Source: Enterococcus viikkiensis (lineage in GTDB: Bacteria > Bacillota > Bacilli > Lactobacillales > Enterococcaceae). From it: a stretch of 64,000 nt of DNA. The notes under the pieces are model-generated. The model had not been told where the DNA came from and did no database searches. It was given only the letters and a program-made list of their open reading frames with translations. Shown here one piece after another: positions 21,832-32,500 of the stretch. The stretch is taken from positions 160,367 to 224,366 of the forward strand of contig NZ_BJDW01000002.1 of assembly GCF_005405345.1 (NCBI RefSeq), given 5' to 3'. How positions within the stretch are numbered: the stretch's first letter is position 1; every line of letters begins with the position of its first letter. Made by a program: the position numbers and the translations under genes.

Positions 21832-22373
21832 ACTTCTGAAAAATCCTCTCTAGCTGTTACTAAATTTATCGTCACAACACTCGTATCGGAGAAATAATCG
21901 CCGAGGTGTTGCTTGTTTGGTGTAAAAATTGTGACTAAATAGCCTAACATAAAAAATGATCCTCGTAGAATAAACCGACAAGCGCCTTCTCGCACCAAAA
22001 CCGTTTTCCAACTAAGTGCTACTTCTGTAAAGCAAACTACTCGGATGCCAAAAATCATCTTGCCGATTGTTTGACCCTGATTTAATTTCGTCAATAAAAT
22101 AAAATACGCTAAGTAAATGACTAACGCCGAAATGCCATAGATACTTATTAAATCTGTACTTTTATTCCAACCTAACAGATTTGCCGGCAGCCCTAACAAA
22201 ATGCCGGTAATAGCCGAGATACAAAGCAGATCAATCAAATAAGCAAAAAAACGAATCCAAAAGCCGCTATAAAAATAATCGGGATAATGATTGAAGACTG
22301 GCCCTTGCTTTGATTTTTTTAGTAATTGTTGAACAGGTCCTACTGCTGGTCGATGAGTTATTTCTTTTGTCAT
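21828..22373 (-). CDS. RDD family membrane protein
   Basis: 181 residues with an RDD domain from about residue 45 onward: YFYSGFWIRFFAYLIDLLC contains the characteristic Arg and Asp, and the later GQTIGKMIFGIRVV motif is also typical. Three to four membrane segments follow. RDD proteins are linked to ion or proton exchange and membrane stress, but most are uncharacterised. GAGGTGA precedes the start. It lies 2 bp after sppA, so the two form one transcription unit. Confidence 0.85.
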   Translation of the reverse strand: MTKEITHRPAVGPVQQLLKKSKQGPVFNHYPDYFYSGFWIRFFAYLIDLLCISAITGILLGLPANLLGWNKSTDLISIYGISALVIYLAYFILLTKLNQGQTIGKMIFGIRVVCFTEVALSWKTVLVREGACRFILRGSFFMLGYLVTIFTPNKQHLGDYFSDTSVVTINLVTAREDFSEV

Positions 22374-22375
22374 CG

Positions 22376-23404
22376 TTACTCACCTCCATAAAGATACATC
22401 GCTTTAGGGGCTTGCGGAGTGCCGACACTTTCAACAATATTTCTTACTAAATCTTCTTGCTTCGGTTTGATTCCTTGGAATTCTGCCAAACTATTGCCTA
22501 GCCAAGTATTCATAAAATTGGTTGATCCAGTAGTATAGGTAATCACTTTCGCACCATTTAACCCATGATCCTTTTGCAATGCTTTTAACGCCTGATCAGG
22601 ATAGCCAATCGCATCAACTAAGCCGTTTTCTACTGCTTGAGCACCATCATAAATCCGACCATCCGCTAGCTTGCGAACATCTGCTTCATTCATTTTCCGG
22701 CCTTCAGCCACTGTCTTAACAAAACGGCCATACATGCTATCAACAAACGCTTGTAGCACTTCTTTGTCTTCCTTTGTTTGAGGACGGGAGGCTGAGCCAA
22801 TATCTTTTAAAGCACCGCTTTTAATTGTCGTATCTGTGATGCCCAGCTTTTCCATCAAGCCAGAATAATTCATACTAGACATAATCACACCGATTGATCC
22901 GGTCATAGTATCGTCGGTCGCAAAAATTCGGTCCGAATTTGCTGCGATATAGTAGCCGCCACTAGCTGCCTGACTCTCCATCGAGGCATAGATTGGAATT
23001 TTTTTATCCTTTTGCAACTCCTTCAATGCTCGGGTAATCTCTGCCGTCTCATAAACAGCGCCACCTGGTGAATTGATTTCTAACAAAATCCCTTTTACCG
23101 TATTATCTTTTTTGATTTTAGCGAGTTGCTTCATGAATGCTTCATGATTGTATCCACCAGTTGAAAACAAACCACTGGTGCCGTCGTTGACAATCGCTCC
23201 TTCCACCATTAATTTAACGATTTTTTCTTTATTAGAGCCCTCGACTTCTGTTTTTTCCTGCGGCTCATTCGTGCCATACAATAGTTCGTTAACTTGGCTC
23301 AACTCTTGTTTGTCCTCAGCTTTTCGGCTCAGCGTCGAAGATAAGACAGAAAGCGCCATAAGTACGACCGCGATCCCAACTGCAACCCAGCGTCTCTTAT
23401 TCAT
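22376..23404 (-). CDS. sppA: Signal peptide peptidase SppA
   Basis: Membrane-bound serine protease (S49) that degrades cleaved signal peptides. The 342 residues begin with an N-terminal anchor (about 5-25). The Ser-Lys dyad reads as S148 in QAASGGYYIA and K200 in SGALKDIGS, with the oxyanion-region motif EINSPGGAVYE near 109-119. AAGGAGG precedes the ATG. In Bacillus SppA has been tied to bacteriocin resistance and LiaR-type envelope stress; here it heads sppA-RDD-TPR behind a 95-residue gene. Confidence 0.94.
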   Translation of the reverse strand: MNKRRWVAVGIAVVLMALSVLSSTLSRKAEDKQELSQVNELLYGTNEPQEKTEVEGSNKEKIVKLMVEGAIVNDGTSGLFSTGGYNHEAFMKQLAKIKKDNTVKGILLEINSPGGAVYETAEITRALKELQKDKKIPIYASMESQAASGGYYIAANSDRIFATDDTMTGSIGVIMSSMNYSGLMEKLGITDTTIKSGALKDIGSASRPQTKEDKEVLQAFVDSMYGRFVKTVAEGRKMNEADVRKLADGRIYDGAQAVENGLVDAIGYPDQALKALQKDHGLNGAKVITYTTGSTNFMNTWLGNSLAEFQGIKPKQEDLVRNIVESVGTPQAPKAMYLYGGE

Positions 23405-23419
23405 TTGATTCCTCCTTAC

Positions 23420-23707
23420 TTAATATAGGTTCCGAATGACCAATACTTTTTCAATGGGTCCCTCACCCTTCATTTTTTCTGCTTTTTCTAATAAAGAATA
23501 GCCACCGAAAAGTTCATGGGTTAAGGGATCTTCGATTTTAAAGGATTGCGCCTCCTCGATACTTAAAGCATCCGGTGTAATCTCTTGGATACTATCCCAA
23601 CCTGTATCTAAAAATATTTTCGTTTCATCATCAATTTCTGGGTTGCCATTCAGCTGTGTCAAAAATTGACGGAGCTGGCCGACGGTTAAGTTTTCTGGTT
23701 GATTCAT
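23420..23707 (-). CDS. Hypothetical protein, 95 residues, upstream of sppA
   Basis: Acidic, soluble-looking protein that starts MNQPENLTVGQLRQFLTQL. It has a strong AGGAGGAAG ribosome binding site and ends 15 bp before sppA, so it is probably the first gene of the sppA operon. No recognised domain; the middle is rich in Glu and Asp and contains DTGWDSIQEI. Confidence 0.7.
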   Translation of the reverse strand: MNQPENLTVGQLRQFLTQLNGNPEIDDETKIFLDTGWDSIQEITPDALSIEEAQSFKIEDPLTHELFGGYSLLEKAEKMKGEGPIEKVLVIRNLY

Positions 23708-23920
23708 GCTACTTCCTCCTTAATCAAATCTGTGAAGAAAATACTCGTTCAACTTCCACGTCTCTTCACTAAACGCTTTCGATAAAAAAATTCCCTTAGA
23801 AGGGTACCTCCTCATTTTACCTTATTCTCTCACTAGATGAAACGCAGAAAGTTTTTTTGTTTTATTAACGGGCTTTTCACAAATTACATATATACCAATT
23901 TGTTAAAAATAAAAAAATAT

Positions 23921-23949
23921 TTGACTACATGACGAGTTTATATTATATT
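23921..23949 (+). promoter_or_regulatory. Promoter of glmS
   Basis: TTGACT (23921-23926) and TATATT (23944-23949) are separated by 17 bp. Transcription would start near 23957 and include the whole glmS ribozyme in the leader. Confidence 0.65.
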
Positions 23950-23984
23950 ATTCATTGTTTCCGATGTTAAAATAAAAAAATCTC

Positions 23985-24155
23985 AGCTACACCAACGAGA
24001 TAGCGCCAGGCCTTTAATAGAGGTGACGAGGAAGAAGCTTATCGAAATATTCGGCGGGTGGCTTCAGGGCAGCTGTGCTCTAAAGATCATTACAAAATTT
24101 TTATAAAAAAAACAAAAAAATGGTCAGACAGCTCGGAAACATATAATGACAGGAA
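23985..24155 (+). ncRNA. glmS ribozyme-riboswitch (glucosamine-6-phosphate responsive)
   Basis: Self-cleaving leader that responds to glucosamine 6-phosphate and destabilises glmS mRNA. The conserved core is readable in order: AGCGCC at 24002-24007 (cleavage expected between A24002 and G24003), then GTGACGAGGA, a GAAGC/GCTTC stem enclosing ATCGAA and TCGGCGGGTG (24031-24065), then a downstream AGCTGT...ACAGCT pairing (about 24071-24133). The A-rich 3' part precedes the glmS ribosome binding site GTAGGAAG. Family and position immediately before glmS agree; the exact ends are approximate. Confidence 0.93.
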
Positions 24156-24169
24156 AGTAGGAAGACATT

Positions 24170-25978
24170 ATGTGTGGAATCGTAGGAATTGTAGGAAACG
24201 AGCAAGCAACTAGTATTTTAGTGAAGGGATTAGAAAAATTGGAGTATCGCGGGTACGACTCTGCCGGAGTTTTCGTAGCCGATCAACAAGACGACTATTT
24301 AATCAAGTCACAAGGACGGATCAAAGAATTAGCAGATAAGATTAGTGCCAATGTCCATGGCACAATCGGAATCGGTCATACACGCTGGGCGACCCACGGT
24401 GAACCGAGTGAAGAAAATGCCCATCCCCACACCTCACAAAGTAAACGGTTCGTCTTAGTTCATAATGGTGTAATCGAAAACTATGACGATTTAAAAGCCA
24501 ATTTTTTAGCGGAGGATTCTTTTTATGGTGAGACCGATACAGAAATCGCGGTTCATTTAGTGGAATACTTTGTTGAACAAGGGCTTTCGACTAAGGAAGC
24601 CTTCCGTAAAGCATTAGCGGAAATCCACGGTTCTTACGCCTTTGGCTTGATCGACAAAGAAGATCGCGAAACCATTTATGTTGCGAAAAACAAAAGTCCT
24701 TTATTGATTGGCTTAGGCGACGGCTTCAACGTTGTTTGTAGCGACGCCATGGCGATGCTGGAACAAACCAATCAATTCGTTGAGATCAATGACGGCGAAA
24801 TGGTAATCGTAACTAAAGACCACGTCGAAATCGAAGACCAAACAGGCAACGAAGTCCAACGCGCACCTTATGAAGCGAAAATTGATCTTTCTGACATGGA
24901 AAAAGGAACCTATCCTTATTACATGCTAAAAGAAATTGACGAACAACCAGCTACGATGCGACGGATCATCAGTGAATACACCGATGAAACAGGAACCGTT
25001 GTTATCGAAGATCAGTTATTACAAAGTCTATTAAACAGTGATCGAATTTATATCGTTGCTTGTGGAACGAGCAATAATGCTGGCTGGGCTAGCAAACAAA
25101 TCATTGAAGGTCTAGCCAACATTCCAGTAGAGATCCACCTATCCAGTGAATTTGGTTATAACATGCCGTTGCTTTCAGAGAAACCATTCTTCATTTATTT
25201 AACTCAAAGTGGCGAGACTGCTGATAGCCGCCAGGTATTAGTGAAGACAAATGAATTAGGCTATCCCTCTCTTACAGTGACGAACGTGGCCGGTTCAACT
25301 TTATCTCGTGAAGCGACTTATACAATGCTTCTACATGCTGGACCAGAGATCGCTGTCGCCTCAACTAAAGCCTATACAGCACAAATTGCCGCTTTGACAG
25401 TCTTAGCCAAAGCAGTCGGTGAAGCGAAAGACGTGGCAGCCGCTAAAGCATTCGATTTAACGAAAGAATTAGGCATTGCAGCCAACGCAATGGATGCCAT
25501 GATTGCTGAAAAAGCCATGATCGAAGAAATTGCTGCAGAATATTTAGCAACTACACGTAACGCCTTTTATATTGGCCGTGCCGAAGACTACTATGTTTCA
25601 ATGGAAGTTGCTTTGAAATTGAAAGAAATTTCTTACATTCAAGCAGAAGGCTTTGCTGCAGGAGAATTGAAACACGGAACGATCGCCTTAGTGGAAGAAG
25701 GAACACCAGTAATTGGTATTATCACCGAAGCCGTAACCGCGCCTCATACACGAGGAAATCTGCGAGAAGTGGAAAGTCGCGGCGCGCACACCTTAGTGAT
25801 TGTTTCTGAAGAATTAAGCAAAGACGGGGACCAAATTATTCTACCTGTTGTTCATCAATTTTTACGTCCGTTAGTCTCTGTAATTCCTGGACAATTGATT
25901 GCTTATTACGCAACCTTATTACGAGGGTTTGACGTTGATAAGCCACGTAACTTAGCAAAATCGGTCACTGTTGAATAA
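24170..25978 (+). CDS. glmS: Glutamine-fructose-6-phosphate aminotransferase
   Basis: Makes glucosamine 6-phosphate from fructose 6-phosphate and glutamine, the first committed step toward UDP-GlcNAc, peptidoglycan and teichoic acids. The 602 residues have the Ntn glutaminase domain with the catalytic Cys2 (MCGIVGIVG), [11 protein letters not shown] near 75-85 and [11 protein letters not shown], and two SIS isomerase domains (about 285-600) with ACGTSNNAG and SQSGETADS. It lies downstream of a glmS ribozyme and converges on cdaA-cdaR-glmM. Confidence 0.98.
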   Translation: MCGIVGIVGNEQATSILVKGLEKLEYRGYDSAGVFVADQQDDYLIKSQGRIKELADKISANVHGTIGIGHTRWATHGEPSEENAHPHTSQSKRFVLVHNGVIENYDDLKANFLAEDSFYGETDTEIAVHLVEYFVEQGLSTKEAFRKALAEIHGSYAFGLIDKEDRETIYVAKNKSPLLIGLGDGFNVVCSDAMAMLEQTNQFVEINDGEMVIVTKDHVEIEDQTGNEVQRAPYEAKIDLSDMEKGTYPYYMLKEIDEQPATMRRIISEYTDETGTVVIEDQLLQSLLNSDRIYIVACGTSNNAGWASKQIIEGLANIPVEIHLSSEFGYNMPLLSEKPFFIYLTQSGETADSRQVLVKTNELGYPSLTVTNVAGSTLSREATYTMLLHAGPEIAVASTKAYTAQIAALTVLAKAVGEAKDVAAAKAFDLTKELGIAANAMDAMIAEKAMIEEIAAEYLATTRNAFYIGRAEDYYVSMEVALKLKEISYIQAEGFAAGELKHGTIALVEEGTPVIGIITEAVTAPHTRGNLREVESRGAHTLVIVSEELSKDGDQIILPVVHQFLRPLVSVIPGQLIAYYATLLRGFDVDKPRNLAKSVTVE

Positions 25979-25993
25979 TCAGTCGATAAACAA

Positions 25994-26034
25994 AAAAGCA
26001 TCCAGCCTTTTATTCAGGTTGGATGCTTTTTAAC
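25994..26034. terminator. Terminator of glmS
   Basis: 15-bp stem AAAAGCATCCAGCCT/AGGTTGGATGCTTTT around a 7-nt loop (25994-26030), starting 16 bp after the glmS stop and flanked by A- and T-runs. Confidence 0.92.
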
Positions 26035-26038
26035 ACGG

Positions 26039-26087
26039 AAAAACACCTGGTGGTCATTCTCATTTAGGAATGCCACCAGGTGTTTTT
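26039..26087. terminator. Second hairpin terminator, between glmS and glmM
   Basis: AAAAACACCTGGTGG/CCACCAGGTGTTTTT with an inner CATTC/GAATG stem. It probably ends the convergent cdaA-cdaR-glmM transcript and backs up the glmS terminator. Confidence 0.9.
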
Positions 26088-26117
26088 GCTTCTTAATGGT
26101 AAATTGGGCATTTTTCG

Positions 26118-27473
26118 TTAATCCAGCCCAATTTCCGCACGGACAACTGCCGCAATTTTTTCGACGTAATAGTTTACTTTTTCATCAGTCGGTGCTTCCG
26201 CCATCACACGTAGTAATGGTTCTGTTCCAGAAGGACGAACCAAGATGCGTCCATCGCCATTCATTTCAGCCTCAGCTTCATCGATTGCTTGCTTGATTGC
26301 CGGAACATCCATCGCACCGTATTTATCGCTCACGCGAATATTGACTAATTTTTGTGGGTAGATCGTTACTTCCCCAGCTAGTTCAGAAAGCTTCTTACCC
26401 GTTTGCTTCATGATATTTAATAATTGAACACCAGTCAGCATACCATCACCAGTCGTATTGTAATCTAAGAACAAGACGTGACCTGATTGTTCACCGCCAA
26501 GATTGTAGTCATTTTTACGCATTTCTTCCACAACATAACGGTCACCGACTTGGGTGATGACGTCAGACAAGCCAATTTCTTCGATTGCTTTATGGAAACC
26601 TAGATTACTCATAACTGTCGTCACAACGGTGTCTTTCTTCAAACGTTTACGTTCAGCTAGATATTTCGCACAGATAAACATGATCCGGTCGCCGTCAATG
26701 ATATTTCCTAATTCGTCCACTGCAATGACTCGGTCACCATCACCATCAAAGGCTAAGCCGACATCAGCACCCTTTTCAACAACCATTTCAGCTAATTTTT
26801 CAGGATGCGTCGAACCAACACCGTCATTGATATTCAAGCCATTGGGTGAAGTCCCCATCGTATAAAAATCTGTTTCCAAATCTGCAAATAAGCGATTAAC
26901 ACTCGTTGAAGTCGCACCATTAGCAGCGTCTACACAGACTGTTAAACCAGACAAATCTCCTGAGATGGTTTGAACTAAGAATTGTGAGTATTTTAATAAA
27001 CCTTCATGGAATTCATCCAATGTTCCTAAGCCTTCAGCAGAAGGACGCGGTAATTTATCTTCTTCCGCATCTAACAATGCTTCGATTTCCGCTTCCTGTT
27101 CGTCGACTAATTTAAAACCATCGGCTCCGAAAAATTTGATGCCGTTATCTTCAGCTGGATTGTGTGAAGCAGAAATCATGACACCCGCTGCAGCCTTTTG
27201 CAAGCGGGTTAGATAGGCAACTCCCGGCGTTGAAATGACGCCTAATTGAAAGACTTCAATCCCTACTGAAAGCAAGCCTGAAATCAATGCTGTTTCCAAC
27301 AATTCTCCTGAGATCCGCGTATCGCGCCCAACTAAAACCCGCGGCCGTTCCACACTTTCTTGGTGTTGGCTTAAAACATAACCTCCGCAGCGTCCTAACT
27401 TGAAAGCTAATTCCGGTGTTAACTCCTTATTTGCGATTCCACGTACTCCATCTGTTCCAAAATATTTACCCAT
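26118..27473 (-). CDS. glmM: Phosphoglucosamine mutase
   Basis: Interconverts glucosamine 6-phosphate and glucosamine 1-phosphate. The 451 residues are a four-domain phosphohexomutase. The active-site phosphoserine S103 lies in [12 protein letters not shown], the Mg-binding loop is DGDGDR (near 240) and the phosphate-binding loop is [12 protein letters not shown] near the C-terminus. In Firmicutes GlmM binds CdaA and lowers its activity, which fits the cdaA-cdaR-glmM operon seen here. Confidence 0.97.
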   Translation of the reverse strand: MGKYFGTDGVRGIANKELTPELAFKLGRCGGYVLSQHQESVERPRVLVGRDTRISGELLETALISGLLSVGIEVFQLGVISTPGVAYLTRLQKAAAGVMISASHNPAEDNGIKFFGADGFKLVDEQEAEIEALLDAEEDKLPRPSAEGLGTLDEFHEGLLKYSQFLVQTISGDLSGLTVCVDAANGATSTSVNRLFADLETDFYTMGTSPNGLNINDGVGSTHPEKLAEMVVEKGADVGLAFDGDGDRVIAVDELGNIIDGDRIMFICAKYLAERKRLKKDTVVTTVMSNLGFHKAIEEIGLSDVITQVGDRYVVEEMRKNDYNLGGEQSGHVLFLDYNTTGDGMLTGVQLLNIMKQTGKKLSELAGEVTIYPQKLVNIRVSDKYGAMDVPAIKQAIDEAEAEMNGDGRILVRPSGTEPLLRVMAEAPTDEKVNYYVEKIAAVVRAEIGLD

Positions 27474-27496
27474 TAAATTCTATTTCCCTTCTTCAT

Positions 27497-28597
27497 CTAA
27501 TTCGTTGATTGTGTTGTTGATTCAGCAGACGATTCTGTTGTACTCGATTGTGAACGAGTCGTTTCGACAGAGCTAGCTGTTTCACTTGAATCTTCTTTTT
27601 CTGATGAACTAGAATGATTTGCATTACTTGATTCTGATGCTTGTGTGTTTTTAAATACTGGCGTGACCTGTGCACTAACCGTTTTTGGATTCACTTGATA
27701 ATTATCGGAAACAGGAACATCAATTAATTTCTTTACCGTTCCTTGGATTTGGCTAACGTCTACTGGTACTCCAATACTGTCTATCTGATCAATAGCAGAC
27801 TGTAAACCTGTTATTGTTGCCTTTGTTCGGCTCAGATCAATCTTCACGCTCTCTACCGCCGCGGGCAGTTGTCCTTCTTGAATCGGATAAAGCAACACCT
27901 CTTTGCTAGGTGTTTGAATTTCAAATGAGACCGTCACATTTTGTGGATCTGATTGGATTGGCAAAGCCTCCCCACTGGAATTTAAAGCTTGAATCCGCGC
28001 CTGAGCACTCTCTTGATCCGCGGAAAGTTTGCTCGTATCCACCGATGCCACCACACGATCAATCTCCTTCATCGTGTTTTCTCCGGTGGTAATTTCGACT
28101 TTAGCAGGTTCTACTGACATCTCGCCAATCTTTAACCCATTGTTGCTGGTCGTGCTGCTTAACACTGGTGACACATTGAATTGCTTTGTCACTCTTTTCT
28201 CGATCGTTACTGAAATGGTCTCCGGCTCGATCGTCGCGAATAGTGAACTTGCCAAATTCTTGGTCTTTAAGCGGACTTCGTGGGTCCCAGCAGAAAGTTT
28301 TGTTAAATCAGCTACGACACTAAAATCTCTTGTATCAGGGTCTATTTCTTTATTTAATTGGATTCGATTCGCTCCACTTAATTTCACTGAAACGTTTGAG
28401 GAAAAGCCATGAACAAAATATTCATCAGAATCATATAAAACGTTGATCGGTACATTTTGAATAGCTTCTTCGTAATTCGTTTCAGAAGAAATCAACCGAC
28501 TGAAGTTTTGGCTATTCACATTGAAAAAAAGGATCAAACTAAACACCAGTGAAATTAAAATATACGGTAGATTGCCTTTTTTAAACTTGATGATCAT
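27497..28597 (-). CDS. cdaR: CdaR, YbbR-domain regulator of CdaA
   Basis: Membrane-anchored extracellular protein that modulates the diadenylate cyclase CdaA. The 366 residues have one N-terminal membrane helix (about 10-28), then three to four YbbR-type beta repeats (about 45-315) and a low-complexity Ser/Thr/Glu tail (about 317-366) that looks like a flexible wall-exposed segment. The start overlaps the cdaA stop (ATGA) behind GGAGG, and glmM follows after 23 bp. Confidence 0.94.
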   Translation of the reverse strand: MIIKFKKGNLPYILISLVFSLILFFNVNSQNFSRLISSETNYEEAIQNVPINVLYDSDEYFVHGFSSNVSVKLSGANRIQLNKEIDPDTRDFSVVADLTKLSAGTHEVRLKTKNLASSLFATIEPETISVTIEKRVTKQFNVSPVLSSTTSNNGLKIGEMSVEPAKVEITTGENTMKEIDRVVASVDTSKLSADQESAQARIQALNSSGEALPIQSDPQNVTVSFEIQTPSKEVLLYPIQEGQLPAAVESVKIDLSRTKATITGLQSAIDQIDSIGVPVDVSQIQGTVKKLIDVPVSDNYQVNPKTVSAQVTPVFKNTQASESSNANHSSSSEKEDSSETASSVETTRSQSSTTESSAESTTQSTN

Positions 28598-29478
28598 TTT
28601 TGGCCTCCTTTAGTAAACCCTTCTAAAAAAGTTTGTAAGAGACTCTTTTTGCTCATGTTCTTCTCATCCGGCAATAATTCCCGCCGCATGACAGCCAAGT
28701 ATTCTTCTTGTGACAAATCATGGAGAAAATCATTGTTCAAGGTAATACTCACCCCACCAGTTTCCTCAGACACGATAAAAGTCAACGCGTCGCTGACTTC
28801 ACTAATACCCACTGCAGCACGATGGCGAGTTCCAAATTCTTTTGGAATCAGCATACTGTCGGACAATGGCAAATAAGCGGAAGCGACAGCGAGTTTGCCA
28901 TTTTTCACAATGACGGCACCATCATGTAACGGTGTGTTGGGAATAAAGATGTTAATCAGCAATTCCCCTGTAATATCCGCATCTAACGCAATCCCCGTTT
29001 CAATGTACTCTTCCAAGCCGGTGAAACGTTGAATTGTGACCAGGGCACCGATTTTTCGCTTAGACATGTATTGGATGGCTTTATCGAAAGCTAAAATCAT
29101 CCGTTCATCATCACGCTCTTCCTTTTTCGATGTTTTGAAAAAAGAACTTCGCCCCAAATGCTCCAAGCCTCGTCGAACTTCCGGCTGGAAGATGACGATG
29201 GCCGCGATCACCCCGTAAGTAATGATCTGATTCATGAGCCATGACAAGGTATGCAGACCGATGAGTTCAGCCAAGATTCGAATACCAATAAAGATCGCCA
29301 CGCCCTTGATCAATTGGACGGCTTTTGTACCGCGAACCAATTCAAACAAACGATAGATCAAAAACCATACGACAAATATATCTAAAAGGTTGACGATAAT
29401 ATCCCAAGTTGAAAGATTCTCAGAAAAAAAGCTAAGCCAATATTCTGGTTTGAATAATTCAATTAGACGATTAGGCAT
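28594..29478 (-). CDS. cdaA: Diadenylate cyclase CdaA (c-di-AMP synthase)
   Basis: Makes c-di-AMP, the second messenger for potassium and osmolyte balance and cell-wall homeostasis. The 294 residues have three N-terminal membrane segments (about 25-48, 55-72 and 78-98) and a DAC domain with the DGA motif (186-188) and RHR motif (218-220), both needed for catalysis in the family. The start is the ATG at 29478 with AGAGAGG upstream. First gene of cdaA-cdaR-glmM. Confidence 0.97.
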   Translation of the reverse strand: MPNRLIELFKPEYWLSFFSENLSTWDIIVNLLDIFVVWFLIYRLFELVRGTKAVQLIKGVAIFIGIRILAELIGLHTLSWLMNQIITYGVIAAIVIFQPEVRRGLEHLGRSSFFKTSKKEERDDERMILAFDKAIQYMSKRKIGALVTIQRFTGLEEYIETGIALDADITGELLINIFIPNTPLHDGAVIVKNGKLAVASAYLPLSDSMLIPKEFGTRHRAAVGISEVSDALTFIVSEETGGVSITLNNDFLHDLSQEEYLAVMRRELLPDEKNMSKKSLLQTFLEGFTKGGQK

Positions 29479-29548
29479 AGATAACCTCTCTTTCTATACA
29501 AAATTCTTTACAATTATACCACAATGGTACAGCTCCAGCATAAAATTT

Positions 29549-29584
29549 AAGAAGAGCCTTAGCTAAGCTAAGACTCTTCTTAAA
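29549..29584. terminator. Terminator downstream of nifJ
   Basis: AAGAAGAG/CTCTTCTT outer stem plus CTTAGC/GCTAAG inner stem with a three-base loop, just after the nifJ stop. On the minus strand it is followed by TTAAATTTTA. A-rich flanks would also allow weak plus-strand action. Confidence 0.75.
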
Positions 29585-29589
29585 AAAAT

Positions 29590-32500
29590 TTACTTGTTTC
29601 GCTTTTCAGCGCGAGCCGCTCTCCTAGCCGCTCGACGCGCTTCCGCTTCAGGATCCACTGTCCGTTCTCGCTTTGGCTTTTTTTCTACTGTTGCTGTATT
29701 CGCTTCTGCTGGAGTCCCTGCAAGTTTTGCACGGATTTTCTCTTCTTGCCCAGCTAAACGGGCATAGTTGTAAAAACGTGTCTCCGCATCATTGACTGTC
29801 TTTTGGTATAACCGTTGCGCATCATCTGGTTGCACTCGTTCTAAGGCAGAAAAACGAACTTGCTGTTTCATGAAACTGATCATCGTCTCGAAATTCGGTT
29901 TCTTATAGTCCAAAGTCATTGGATTTTTGCCTTTCTCACGTTGAGCCGGATTGTAACGATATAAAGACCAATAGCCAGATTCAACTGCTTCTTTTGCTTC
30001 TCGCAAGGTTTGACTCATTCCACCGCGTAAGCCGTGGTTGATACATGGTGTGTAGGCGATAATTAATGATGGTCCAGGGAATTTTTCTGCTTCTTCTAAA
30101 GCTTTAATGGTTTGCATTTGGTTCGCGCCTGAGGCAATTTGTGCCACATAGACATTCCCATAAGTCATAGCCATCATTCCTAAATCCTTCTTCGATTGAT
30201 ACTTCCCACCAGCCGAGAATTTTGCAATGGCTGATGCTGGTGTTGCTTTAGACGTTTGTCCCCCAGTATTAGAATAGACTTCATTGTCCATAACTAGAAT
30301 ATTAACATCTGCACCACTAGCCAAGATATGATCAATCCCACCAAAGCCAATATCATACGCCCAGCCATCGCCACCAAACATCCATTGACTCGTTTTGACA
30401 AATAGATCGCGATTGTCGTAGATATCCGCCAATTTAGCATCTGTTAGACCTTCTGCTTCAAGAGCCGCAGTTAGTTTGGTTGCCCGTTGCTGCGTCCCCT
30501 CAGATTCAAACATGTGATCCATCCAGTCTTCCATCAATTCTCGTAACTCATCAGAAACCAGGTCTAAGACATCATTGATTTTATCCGCTAATTCTTTTCG
30601 ACGGGTTTGGTTGGCCAAGAACATTCCATAGCCATACTCGGCATTGTCTTCGAATAACGAGTTAGACCAAGCAGGGCCTTGTCCTTTGTCATTCGTTGTA
30701 TATGGGCTAACGGGTGCTGCCGCGCCCCAAATAGAAGAACAGCCAGTCGCATTAGCGATCATCATTCGGTCACCAAACATTTGCGTCATTAATTTTACGT
30801 AAGGTGTTTCGCCACATCCTGCACAGGCACCAGAGAATTCTAACAAAGGTTTATTAAATTGGGAACCTAAAACAGAATTCACTTTAGCCGGGTTGGCCTT
30901 TTGTTTCAACGTCATTGAAAATGCCCAATTGATCGCTTGTTCTTTTTCTTCTTCATACGGCTTCATAACTAAAGCCTTTTCTTTTGCTGGACAAGCTTCA
31001 ACACAAAGTCCACAGCCGGTACAATCTTCTACCGAAACTTGAATCCGGTATTTCAATCCGTCTGCTCCACGCATTTCACGAACAATGTAACCTTCCGGCG
31101 CTTCAGTCATCTCTTCATCATCTGCCAAAAACGGACGAATCGCCGCATGCGGACAGACAAAGGAACACTCATTACACATCGTACAGCGATCACTACGCCA
31201 ATGGGGAACTTCCAACGCAACTCCGCGTTTTTCAAATTGAGTCGTTCCCGTTGGAATTGTTCCGTCGGTCATCCCATTAGCAACTAAATCATTGACCGTT
31301 AAATCATTGCCTCGTTGTGAATTAATTGGTTCAACAATTTCCTCCACATATTGAGAAACTGGCGTCTTCCGCATTTTTTTCGGAACTTCAACAGTCTTCC
31401 ATGCCTCAGGAACTTGTACTTGATGCAATAATTCAACGGTTTGATCGATTGCCGCGATATTTTTTTCGACGATCTCTATCGATTTGCGGCGATAACTTTT
31501 ATCCGCTTCGGCTTTCAAAATATCTAATACCTCATCAAAAGGAATAATTCCAGTCAAACTGAAGAACGCTGTTTCCATTACTGTATTGATTCGTGAACCT
31601 AATCCAACTTCCATCGCCAAATTTGCCGCATTAATCGTATAGAACTGAATCTCATTTTCCGCGATATAGCGTTTCATTTTAGCTGGCAATAGTTTATCCA
31701 TCTGCTTGTCATTCCACATTGTATTCATTAAAAAGATTCCGCCGGGCTTCAATCCTTTCAACAAATCATAAGTATGAATATACGCCGGTGTATGACAAGC
31801 AATAAAATCTGCGCTTTCGACCAGATAGGTTGAACGGATCGGCGTATCGCCAAATCGTAGATGGGAAACCGTCAGTCCACCGGATTTCTTCGAATCATAA
31901 CTAAAATAGCCTTGTGCATATTTATCAGTATGATCCCCAATGATCTTGATTGCAGACTTGTTCGCGCCGACGGTTCCATCAGAACCAAATCCCCAGAATT
32001 TTGCTTGGAAGGTATTCGGATTCGTTAAATCCACGATCCCTTTCGATTCTAGCGACATATGCGTAACATCGTCCACAATCCCAATTGTGAAACGTTTCTT
32101 CGCTTGCTGTTTATCCTTCAACATTTCATCATAAACGGCGATAATCTGATCTGGTGTCACGTCTTTTGACCCTAATCCAAAGCGACCACCAATAATTTTC
32201 GGACGAATATCGGCTTCATACATCACACCTTGAATATCTAACAATAACGGCTCGCCATCAGCGCCAGGTTCCTTCGAACGATCTAACACCGCAATGGATT
32301 TGACTGAATCAGGTAATTTCTCTAGAAAGTTTTCTGTCGGAAACGGACGGTACAAATGAATGTTCAAAAAGCCGACTTTACGACCGTTAGCATTCAAATA
32401 GTCCACCGTTTGTTCAATCGTTTGAGCCACCGAGCCCATGGCCACAATGACCTCTTCAGCATCCTCAGCCCCATAATAAGTCACGAGGTCATAATTGGTG

